Shown: positions 23,648-31,166 of the stretch, piece after piece
Layout: each line of letters opens with the position of its first letter
How positions within the stretch are numbered: the stretch's first letter is position 1
DNA from: Nitrospiraceae bacterium
GTDB lineage: Bacteria > Nitrospirota > Nitrospiria > Nitrospirales > Nitrospiraceae
Length of the DNA stretch: 35,979 nt
Direction of reading: 5' to 3'
Assembly: GCA_013140715.1 (NCBI GenBank)
Contig: JABFSG010000024.1
Location: 1 to 35,979, forward strand
Notes under the pieces: model-generated
The model's database searches: none
What the model saw: only the letters and a program-made list of their open reading frames with translations
What the model was told of the DNA's origin: nothing
Position numbers and translations under genes: made by a program

Positions 23648-23810
23648 GGCATGCATGGATGCCAGTGCGAGGTGTTCGACCCGTTCCCCGGAAGGGCTTC
23701 TCACGTTCGGCTCCTCCCCGACGGATTGCAAGCACGCCAACGCCAGCCGTACTTGCGAGAAGATCCGGCGAGCGTCGATCTCGAACACCTCGCAACGGCA
23801 TCCATGAATA
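23648..23810 (+). ncRNA. Putative structured leader RNA, copy D
   Basis: The left arm 23654-23679 and the right arm 23781-23806 are complementary over 26 nt with only two internal unpaired positions (CATGGATGCC, two bases, TGCGAGGTGTTCGA against its complement), closing a loop of about 100 nt. The predicted sigma-54 start lies six bases before the stem, so the RNA would begin with it. It is homologous to the leader at 22706. No ORF is conserved between the two. The coding start downstream is at 23961. Confidence 0.45.
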
Positions 23811-23960
23811 GTCCGGGTAGCAGTCAGTCCAAGCAATCCTTCGGTGCCAGACGAAGAAGGTGCGGCCGGATACAAGGCCATCGGTTACCACGGCAACAGG
23901 TACGACTCAAACAGACCCCTCGCCAATGATCGACTCATCGGTACGAATCACAATGCAACC

Positions 23961-24113
23961 ATGACTCAGGCGATCATGTACTGGGGATCGCTGATTGCCT
24001 TGGTCGGGCTCATCTGGCTGTTGGCGATCGATATTCTTCTTGGTCTCCTTGGTCACGGCAAGCCCAACCGTAATAAGCAGCAAGGACGCAGCTTGCCGGA
24101 GCAACGTGACTGA
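23961..24113 (+). CDS. Small membrane protein with charged tail (50 aa), sigma-54 driven
   Basis: Unknown family. One hydrophobic helix (YWGSLIALVGLIWLLAIDIL) is followed by a basic tail (HGKPNRNKQQGRS). Layout is like the 64-aa protein at 22916. The ATG at 23961 is chosen because the helix begins right after it; the frame is open to a GTG at 23844 but those residues lie in the leader region and have no ribosome-binding site. No strong Shine-Dalgarno sequence precedes 23961 either, so the start is less certain. The RHH-type gene begins four bases after its stop, suggesting one transcript. Confidence 0.55.
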   Translation: MTQAIMYWGSLIALVGLIWLLAIDILLGLLGHGKPNRNKQQGRSLPEQRD

Positions 24114-24117
24114 CTCG

Positions 24118-24516
24118 ATGCCCACGATTATCCAGACAGTGAACGGTTGTAGCCCAACAATGAGGCGTAAAATCTTGGACAAAATGTATATTCCCTTAAC
24201 AGGCATGCAACAGACACCTCTACCAGTCAACCACCTAGCCCTCAATGGAAAGCCCAGACCAGTGCAGCAGTTTGACTCTTCAAAGAAGCTGCCAGTGACA
24301 ATCTCCCTACCTTCAGCACTCATGGAGCGTCTCAGAAATGCGGTCTACTGGACGGGAGATCGCCCCCTCGCGAGTCTGGTGGCTGAAGCAATCGAAAATG
24401 TCGTGACCCAGCTGGAGGATGACAATGGAGGAGCATTTCCTCAACGTGTATCTGCTTTGAGGCGAGGACGACCAAGAAAAGCGACCCCTCGCCCACTCGA
24501 CGATCCATTTTCCTGA
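24118..24516 (+). CDS. Ribbon-helix-helix DNA-binding protein with AT-hook-like tail
   Basis: 132 residues from ATG 24118, which lies four bases after the preceding stop; ATG 24160 is an alternative. Residues 58-100 fit a ribbon-helix-helix fold: strand KLPVTISLP, helix SALMERLRNAVYWTG, second helix PLASLVAEAIENVVTQLE. The C-terminus has RRGRPRKAT at 115-123, an AT-hook-like GRP core. RHH proteins bind operators as dimers, usually as repressors or partition factors. The N-terminal 55 residues have no clear fold. In context it is the second gene behind sigma-54 promoter D and might feed back on that or another site; this is inference. Part of it overlaps in the other frames with the 50-aa gene if a longer start (23995) were used, which I reject. 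Confidence 0.6.
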   Translation: MPTIIQTVNGCSPTMRRKILDKMYIPLTGMQQTPLPVNHLALNGKPRPVQQFDSSKKLPVTISLPSALMERLRNAVYWTGDRPLASLVAEAIENVVTQLEDDNGGAFPQRVSALRRGRPRKATPRPLDDPFS

Positions 24517-25106
24517 TTCCGCTTCTTTAAATAGTTACCCTTCACAGGCCCAACACGCATAATTCAGGCCGCACTCTTGCTGCTTTCACCGGTCTGCTGA
24601 TAGGACGAAGAAACGTGGCGGGATGAGCAGGATGGGCATGGGTCATACCTCTGATATTCGGGATTTAAAGTTTCAAATATCTCGAAGTTCGAGCCTCGCT
24701 CGCCCCGCCAGTCCTGCCCATCTCGTACCCCCATACTCCGCGTACCCCTTTATCCCTCCTATTCCACTCGTCGCGCCTTTCTCACCAGTCTCCCCGTCTC
24801 GCCGATCTATCTCGCACGGCTCTTGCTACTTATCTAGCTCGTCGAGCCGATGAGACACGGGAGACCCCTCCGCCCCACGCCATGTCTATCCATCAACAGG
24901 CTGTTGACAAGGTTACCGCTGAAGCTGACATGAAGAAAGTCAGATCTTCGCTCAACCTCGCCCTCAGCCTTCCTACCCACTCCGTCGGCATGGACATCTC
25001 CTTCCTCTTTCAGATCGTTCTCCACGAGCAGGCTTGTATTGTGATAGATTGCCCCTCGCCCATCACACCTTCCCCTCTCAGATCCACAGGGTTGCTGGAG
25101 GAGCAC
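24517..25106. other. Gene-free region with pyrimidine-rich word repeats
   Basis: No convincing gene. 24665-24860 is pyrimidine-rich with words such as GTCTCGCC and TCGCGCC, the complement of GGCGAGAC words at 7924, 9170 and at the right edge of the window (35948-35965). A weak GG-N10-GC match at 24567-24580 is discussed under rejected items. Confidence 0.5.
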
Positions 25107-27161
25107 ATGCCAGGACTCACAGACCCCCACAAATCCCTCTTGTTCAGCATGCTGACGTTCCTGCTTGTCGCTCAAGCACCCCTCCCGGGTCACACGGAAG
25201 AATTGAGCACCCAGGCCGATCAGACTCTCATTCCGGAACTCCAATTGATCAAGGAGGAAGAAACGGTCAGCATCGCCTCGCGCTACGAGCAACCGATCTC
25301 AAAAGCGCCGGCAAATGTCTATGTCATTACAGATGAGGATATCCGCCACTCAGGAGCGACGGATTTACCGACTGTGCTACGCCGAGTTCCGGGGCTGGAG
25401 GTCATGCAGATGAGTGGGGCCGAATTCAATGTGAGTGCCCGAGGAAACAACCAGCCATTTGCCAACAAGATGCTGGTCCTGGTCGATGGACGCTCGATTT
25501 ATAACGATGTACAGGCCGTCGTATGGTGGAAGGCCATCCCGGTCACACTGCCTGAGATCAAACGCATCGAAGTCTTAAAGGGACCGGCCTCCTCAATCTA
25601 CGGTTTCAATGCTTCCGATGGCATCATCAATATCATCACCAAGTCTCCTGAAGAAATGAAGGGAACCACACTGCAGTTCGGCGGCGGGGAACTCGGCACC
25701 ATCTCAAGCGCTGCCATCCATGCCAATAAGATCGGAAACTTGGGCTATCGCCTTTCCATCGGACGCGACCAAAACCAGCAGTGGAAGGACCGGGATGCAC
25801 TGGCCTTCCGCTCAAGCAAGTTTAATGTCCATACCGAGTATGCCTTACAAAGCGATGCAAAGTTGCTCGTCTCAGGCGGTCTTGTGGATGTTAATCGGTT
25901 TGATGGCCCGATCGGCGAGACCGTGAGCGTAACCACCAGGCCATCCCTCGGTTACGCCAATGTGTCCTACGAGCGCACGAACTTTTTTCTCCGCGGCTGG
26001 TGGTCAGGCTACTGGGATACCTCCACGACCGCGATCAATCCGCTGCTTGCAAACTTCATCCGCCTCACAGATCGGAACGGAAGTTCCACCAATCCCTTTA
26101 TGAGCAATACCTATAACCTTGAAACACAGCATGCTCTGGAGTTTGGCACCTCAAACCGTCTGACCTATGGGGTAAACTACCGGCACAATTCCCTATCAAG
26201 CAGTGCGACGGATGCTTTCAGCCGGGAAAACCGCCTGGGGCTCTACCTCCAAGACGAGTGGCGCGCAACCCAGTCACTGACCCTGGTCGCCGGGCTCCGC
26301 TACGACCTCGATACCTTCATCAATCCCACGGTAAGCCCCCGCGTCGCCCTGATCTATCAGCCTACACCTGAGCACACCTTTCGAGCCTCAGCTTCGGTCG
26401 CATTCAGGCCGCCGACTCTCCTTGAAACCCATGCGGATCAGCAGGCGGTGACCACCGTGCCGACCGGCCTTCCTCTCCCAGCGCCGCCCACCTTCACAAC
26501 GACGACTGCTGTGAACGGTGCGCCGAATCTTGACCCTGAGCAAATCATCTCGTACGAAGCCGGCTACCAAGGGTGGTATTTCAAACATCGGGTCCGGCTC
26601 CGCGCAGATCTGTTTTTCAATCATATCTCGGATCTCGTCACCAACCGCAATTCGTCGGCCTCGACTGCCACATTCGTCAATGATCGTGGACAAGCCGATA
26701 TGTACGGTGGTGAGGCCGGTGTGGAGTTCCTCGCGACACGCTGGCTGACCGGATTTGCCAATTACTCTTATCAAGAGTTTGGACAATCGTTTCTAGGGAC
26801 CGCGCGGCGTGGCGCCCCTCGATTCAAGTGGAACGCTGGGTTGCGTGGAGATTGGGAAAACGGTTTGAGCGGAGACATCTCCTATCACTATGTCGGTGCA
26901 GCGACTTATCCCGTCGCGCAAACATTCACAGCACTGTCTCCCTTTGGAGTGATCGTCCCACCGTCACAAGTCGGCAGTTACAACCTCCTCAATCTCCGAG
27001 GGGCCTATAAGTTCTGGCAACAGAAAGCGGAAGCGGGCTATATGCGTGAGGCAGAAGTCGCGATCTCGGTGTCGAATGCGTTAAACGACAAACACAAGGA
27101 ACACCCGTTAGGCGATACAATCGGCAGCCGGGTAATGGGATGGATCATGGTGAAGTTCTGA
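25107..27161 (+). CDS. TonB-dependent outer-membrane receptor, tandem copy 1
   Basis: 684 residues from the ATG at 25107, chosen for GGAGGAG upstream (25096-25102) and the signal peptide (LLFSMLTFLLVAQAPLPGHTEE); the open frame back to 24882 is not needed. A TonB-box-like EEETVSIASRYE is followed by the plug domain (about 55-170: VYVITDEDIRHSGATDLPTV, LVLVDGRSIY, IKRIEVLKGPASSIYGFNA, GIINIITKS). The rest is a 22-strand barrel ending GWIMVKF. It transports a scarce ligand such as a siderophore, cobalamin or metal chelate with energy from TonB-ExbBD, none of which is in the window. The plug RRVPGLEVMQMSG style is that of the ligand-gated channels near the BtuB/colicin I receptor group. Its closest relative is the next gene. 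Confidence 0.88.
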   Translation: MPGLTDPHKSLLFSMLTFLLVAQAPLPGHTEELSTQADQTLIPELQLIKEEETVSIASRYEQPISKAPANVYVITDEDIRHSGATDLPTVLRRVPGLEVMQMSGAEFNVSARGNNQPFANKMLVLVDGRSIYNDVQAVVWWKAIPVTLPEIKRIEVLKGPASSIYGFNASDGIINIITKSPEEMKGTTLQFGGGELGTISSAAIHANKIGNLGYRLSIGRDQNQQWKDRDALAFRSSKFNVHTEYALQSDAKLLVSGGLVDVNRFDGPIGETVSVTTRPSLGYANVSYERTNFFLRGWWSGYWDTSTTAINPLLANFIRLTDRNGSSTNPFMSNTYNLETQHALEFGTSNRLTYGVNYRHNSLSSSATDAFSRENRLGLYLQDEWRATQSLTLVAGLRYDLDTFINPTVSPRVALIYQPTPEHTFRASASVAFRPPTLLETHADQQAVTTVPTGLPLPAPPTFTTTTAVNGAPNLDPEQIISYEAGYQGWYFKHRVRLRADLFFNHISDLVTNRNSSASTATFVNDRGQADMYGGEAGVEFLATRWLTGFANYSYQEFGQSFLGTARRGAPRFKWNAGLRGDWENGLSGDISYHYVGAATYPVAQTFTALSPFGVIVPPSQVGSYNLLNLRGAYKFWQQKAEAGYMREAEVAISVSNALNDKHKEHPLGDTIGSRVMGWIMVKF

Positions 27162-27283
27162 GTTGTGCGTAATGAGTTCTCAGTTCAATACAGGAGGGAG
27201 AAGTATTGCGTCCTGAGTGCTGAGGGCACGGCTGAGGAAGGCCTGAGGTTGGAAGCCTGAGATAATGGCCTCAAACCTCGAGC
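27162..27283. repeat. TGAGTTCTCAGTT / CCTGAGG repeat words
   Basis: Words TTCTGAGTTGTGCG, TGAGTTCTCAGTTC, CCTGAGTGCTGAGG and GGCCTGAGG, the inverse of the AACTCAGAAC class. It separates the two TonB receptor genes; no hairpin as strong as at 8848 is seen. Confidence 0.45.
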
Positions 27284-27316
27284 ATGCCGGTGGGTTCTAC
27301 GTGGAAAGGCGAGAAG

Positions 27317-29380
27317 ATGGCAGTTGATGCGCACATGACACGACTCACAGAGCCCCAAAAATCGCTGTTGCTCTGTATCCTGCCAGTCGTGTTTGTCGCT
27401 CAGATGCCCTCACCTGGGTACACGGAAGAATCGAGCACTAAGCCCGCTCAGGCTCCCATTCCGGAACTCGAACTGATCAAGGAAGAAGAAACGGTCAGTG
27501 TCGCCTCGCGCTATGAACAGCCGATCTCGAAAGCGCCTTCGAACGTCTATGTGATTACGGATGAGGATATTCGGCAGTCAGGCGCGACAGATCTGCCAAC
27601 GGTTTTTCGACGCATCCCAGGAATGGAAGTGATGCAGATGACGGGAGCGGATTTCAACGTCAGTGTCAGAGGAAATAACCAACCCCTAGCTAATAAGCTG
27701 CTCGTGATAATCGATGGTCGCTCGATTTATGTCGATGCGCAAGCCTCTGTCTTTTGGAAAATGCTTCCCGTCACGTTACCCGAGATTAAACGCATTGAGG
27801 TACTGAAGGGTCCGGCCTCCGCAATCTATGGATTCAACGCGTTTGATGGAATCATCAACATTATCACGAAGTCACCGGAAGAAATGAGAGGCACCACGCT
27901 GCAGTTCGGCGCGGGAGAGCTGGGGACTATCAGCAGCGCGGCCATCCATGCAGGCACGATGGGGAACTTCGGCTATCGCCTTTCAGTTGGCCGAGATCAG
28001 AATCAGCAGTGGAGCGATCGAGATGCCCTGGCTTTCCGATCTCATAAGTTAAACCTTCAAACAGAATATGCCCTCTCTGCGCAGTCCAAACTGTCCATTT
28101 CAGGAGGTTTTGTTGATGTAAACCGATTCGATGGCAATCTCACCGATATTGGTTCCCCCTCCAGTAAACCTTCACAAGGCTATGCTCACGTTGTGTATGA
28201 GCATAACAATCTTCTCCTTCGTTCATCTTGGACAGGCTTCTCCGATCCAATCGATGTGACACTGAACCCTTTAATTGCCAATCTCGTTAGGAACACCGAC
28301 CGAGCCGGGAGCAGCATGGCGTCAAATTTCGCGAATACCTACAATGTCGAGGGTCAACACACCGTACACATTGGTCCCGCCAATCGCTTCACGTATGGGA
28401 TGAACTATCGGCACAACACCTTCTCTAGTAATTACATCTCACAGTTCGGCCAGGAAAACAGATTAGGTATTCACCTGCAGGATGAGTGGAAAGCCACGGA
28501 GACTATTACGATCGTCGCAGGAGGACGCTATGATCTCGACAGTTTTATCCACGCCACGATAAGCCCCCGTCTTGCCGTGCTATACAATCCAATACTTGAC
28601 CACACGTTTAGGGCAGCCCTGTCAGTCGCGTATCGACCCCCAACTCTCTTTGAAACTCATCTGCAGACTCAAACAGTTGTGACTCTACCATCACCCATTC
28701 TTTCACCTCCCACGACTCAATCGATCGGATCAGCAAACCTTGCTCCTGAGGAAATCGTATCGTATGAAGTTGGCTATCAAGGGTGGTTTTTCAAGCACCG
28801 CCTGCGGGTTCGAACTGATCTCTTCTTCAATCACATATCAAATCTCATCAGCACCCGTGGTACTTCTTCAGGTATTAGTTCTTTCGTGAATGATCCAGGT
28901 CAAGCGGATATCTATGGTGGCGAGGCTGGGGTGGAATTTCTTGCCACACGATGGCTAACGGGGTTTGCAAACTATTCGTATCAAGAGATCTGGCAGTCGT
29001 TCTCCGATTCGATGAGACGAGGTGCTCCTCGATTTAAATGGAACGTCGGGCTTCGAGGAGATTGGGAAAGTGGTCTCAGTGGAGAGGTCTCCCTGTATCA
29101 CGTTGGCGCTGCCACTTACCCGCTAGGGCAAGCGCTCACAACCTTTGCTCCATTTTTCCCTCCCGGTGTCACCTCACCATCCGAACGCGTTGACAGCTAC
29201 AATCTGCTTAACCTGCGCACCGGCTACAAATTCTGGCAACAGAGGGCGGAGGCGGGCTATATGCGTGATGCCGAAGTCGCCGTCTCCGCCTTCAACGCCT
29301 TAAACGACAAGCACCAGGAATATCCCGTCGGCAATACGATCGGCAGCCGAGTCATGGGCTGGCTGACGGTGCGGTACTGA
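27317..29380 (+). CDS. TonB-dependent outer-membrane receptor, tandem copy 2
   Basis: 687 residues from ATG 27317 (AAAGGCGAG just before it); 27284 and 27335 are alternatives. A paralogue of the preceding receptor, nearly colinear: the same signal-peptide region, EEETVSVASRYEQPISKAPS, plug motifs IKRIEVLKGPASAIYGFNAF and a closing GWLTVRY. Similarity is highest in the plug and in the C-terminal strands and drops in the extracellular loops (about residues 280-320 and 450-500), as expected for copies that diverged in ligand choice. Third-position GC seems lower than in copy 1. No transporter genes for the inner membrane are adjacent; instead sensor genes follow. Confidence 0.88.
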   Translation: MAVDAHMTRLTEPQKSLLLCILPVVFVAQMPSPGYTEESSTKPAQAPIPELELIKEEETVSVASRYEQPISKAPSNVYVITDEDIRQSGATDLPTVFRRIPGMEVMQMTGADFNVSVRGNNQPLANKLLVIIDGRSIYVDAQASVFWKMLPVTLPEIKRIEVLKGPASAIYGFNAFDGIINIITKSPEEMRGTTLQFGAGELGTISSAAIHAGTMGNFGYRLSVGRDQNQQWSDRDALAFRSHKLNLQTEYALSAQSKLSISGGFVDVNRFDGNLTDIGSPSSKPSQGYAHVVYEHNNLLLRSSWTGFSDPIDVTLNPLIANLVRNTDRAGSSMASNFANTYNVEGQHTVHIGPANRFTYGMNYRHNTFSSNYISQFGQENRLGIHLQDEWKATETITIVAGGRYDLDSFIHATISPRLAVLYNPILDHTFRAALSVAYRPPTLFETHLQTQTVVTLPSPILSPPTTQSIGSANLAPEEIVSYEVGYQGWFFKHRLRVRTDLFFNHISNLISTRGTSSGISSFVNDPGQADIYGGEAGVEFLATRWLTGFANYSYQEIWQSFSDSMRRGAPRFKWNVGLRGDWESGLSGEVSLYHVGAATYPLGQALTTFAPFFPPGVTSPSERVDSYNLLNLRTGYKFWQQRAEAGYMRDAEVAVSAFNALNDKHQEYPVGNTIGSRVMGWLTVRY

Positions 29381-29528
29381 GGAAGAAGTTCTGAAGAGCA
29401 AGATATGGAGAGACGCACGAATCAATCTAGGAATCTGGCCAACATTTCCGTTCGTGACAGGCTGATGACGATGCTGAATAGAATTATTTTTACTCGCAGT
29501 TCAGAACTTCCAGGAAGCTGAGGTCTCT

Positions 29529-31064
29529 ATGGTCACCGAAACACGTCAATATTCCGTCCTCGTCGTGGAAGATAACCAAGACCTCGCCATGGGGTTACAG
29601 GATTTGCTGCAGCATGATGGCTACGCCGTCACCGTTGCCGGTACCGTCGCCGACGCCACCGAGCTCGTTCGAGCCCATCGCTTCAACGCCGTCATTCTGG
29701 ACTTGGGTCTGCCGGACGGCGATGGGCTCGTGGTCTTGAAAGAAGCCCACCACCTGGACCCCTCTCTCCCTGTCGTGATCGTGACCGCCCATATCTCGGT
29801 GGATCGTACCGTGGGATCGTTAAAGGAGGGAGCCTTTGCCTATCTCACCAAACCCTATGAACGGGAAGAGCTTCGCCACATTCTCCGTCGCGCCATCGGA
29901 GTGAAGGAACTGGCCGTAAAGGCCGAACGAACGGAATACCTCCTCAACGAAAGCGAGGAACGTTTCCGCTCGTTGGTGGAATCGGCCTCCGATGCCATCG
30001 TGGTGGCCGATCACCGTGGCTTGATCGTCTCTTGGAACCGATCTGCCTCCACGCTCTTCGGCTATGCCGATGAGGAGGCGATCGGTCAGCCACTCACCCT
30101 GTTGATGCCGGCACGCTACCGCCACGCCCACGAGCAAGGCCTTGCCCGCACTGGATCAGCAGGCAAAGGCTGCAAGATAGGGTCTGTTCTTGAAATGCAC
30201 GGGCTCAAGCAAGAGGGCATAGAATTTCCCATCGAACTCACATTGGCGACATGGAATTCTGCCACAGGCCGTTTCTACAGCGGCATCATCCGGGATATTA
30301 CTGCGCGAAAGAAAACCGAAGACGCGCTGCGCCGTAGCGAGAAACTGCTGCGGGATATCGCGGACAACACCACGGCGGTGATCTACGTCAAATACACGGA
30401 CGGCCGGTATCTCTTCGTCAATCATCAGTTTGAACAGATCTTCAACCTGACCGCCGATCGGATTATCGGTCGCACCGATCATGAGATCTTTCCCTCCGAG
30501 GCAGCGGATGCCTTCCGGGCGAATGACATAATCGTGATCGAACAGAATCGTACGGTGGAATATGAAGAAGTGGCGCCCCATACTGATGGGCCCCATACCT
30601 ATATCTCGATCAAGTTCCCGCTGTGCGACCATACGGGAAGACCCTATGCAACCTGCGGCATTTCCACCGACATTACCGAACGGAAGCGCATTGAACAGAT
30701 TCTCCGCACCCATGAGGAACAACTTCGCCTGGCCCTGACCTCAATAGAGATGGGCACGTGGAATTGGGATCTCCAGACCGGGCGCATCTATTGGTCCACA
30801 CAGGTCGACCGGTTCCTCGGCCTATCGAACAGGGAGCTGCCTCACACGCAGGACGAATGGCTGGTGCTTGTGTATCCGGAGGACCGAGACTCGCTGGAGC
30901 GCTCGATGCGACAGGCGATAGATCGATCAGACGCCACTGTGACATTTGAACACCGCGTCATCAAACAGAATGGTGACTTCCAGTGGTGCATTTGGTCGGG
31001 GGAGATCATTCGAGATCGAGACGGAAAGGCCTTGCACATATTGGGAACGGTCCGCGCCGCGTAA
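29529..31064 (+). CDS. REC-PAS-PAS-PAS signalling protein without output domain
   Basis: 511 residues. An N-terminal receiver domain (about 8-125) has the acidic pair in VVEDNQD, phosphoacceptor Asp58 in VILDLGLPDGDG and the Lys in YLTKPYE. Three PAS domains follow at about 145-265 (SLVESASDAIVVADHRGLIV), 270-390 (TTAVIYVKYTDGRYLFVN) and 395-510 (SIEMGTWNWDLQTGRIYWS). The protein ends at LGTVRAA, just where a PAC tail would normally lead into a kinase, GGDEF or other output domain. A receiver that only carries PAS sensors may be a phosphate-controlled adaptor or a remnant. The stop is eight bases before a 9-nt hairpin repeat. It lies between the TonB receptors and the substrate-binding protein. 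Confidence 0.85.
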   Translation: MVTETRQYSVLVVEDNQDLAMGLQDLLQHDGYAVTVAGTVADATELVRAHRFNAVILDLGLPDGDGLVVLKEAHHLDPSLPVVIVTAHISVDRTVGSLKEGAFAYLTKPYEREELRHILRRAIGVKELAVKAERTEYLLNESEERFRSLVESASDAIVVADHRGLIVSWNRSASTLFGYADEEAIGQPLTLLMPARYRHAHEQGLARTGSAGKGCKIGSVLEMHGLKQEGIEFPIELTLATWNSATGRFYSGIIRDITARKKTEDALRRSEKLLRDIADNTTAVIYVKYTDGRYLFVNHQFEQIFNLTADRIIGRTDHEIFPSEAADAFRANDIIVIEQNRTVEYEEVAPHTDGPHTYISIKFPLCDHTGRPYATCGISTDITERKRIEQILRTHEEQLRLALTSIEMGTWNWDLQTGRIYWSTQVDRFLGLSNRELPHTQDEWLVLVYPEDRDSLERSMRQAIDRSDATVTFEHRVIKQNGDFQWCIWSGEIIRDRDGKALHILGTVRAA

Positions 31065-31071
31065 GAACAAC

Positions 31072-31166
31072 GTTGTTTGTTTTTTGGTTTGTCTCGTTTG
31101 TTTGGTTGAATCAGACCAACTCGATGAACCAAATGAACCAAATGAACCAAATGAACCAAATGAACA
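31072..31166. repeat. 9-nt-unit hairpin repeat, copy 11, with tandem AACCAAATG
   Basis: The left arm (GTTTTTTGGTTTGTCTCGTTTG) folds on GACCAACTCGATGAACC. The right arm ends in four consecutive AACCAAATG units, each supplying an in-frame ATG for the next gene (31124, 31133, 31142, 31151, 31160). Confidence 0.8.

Noticed and set aside
24567-24581. Possible fifth sigma-54 promoter (AGGCCGCACTCTTGCT) with a GATTC at 24515
   Set aside because: The spacing GG-N10-GC fits but the -24 box lacks the CAC/CAT core, the upstream half-sites are not at 11-bp phase, and no gene follows closely.
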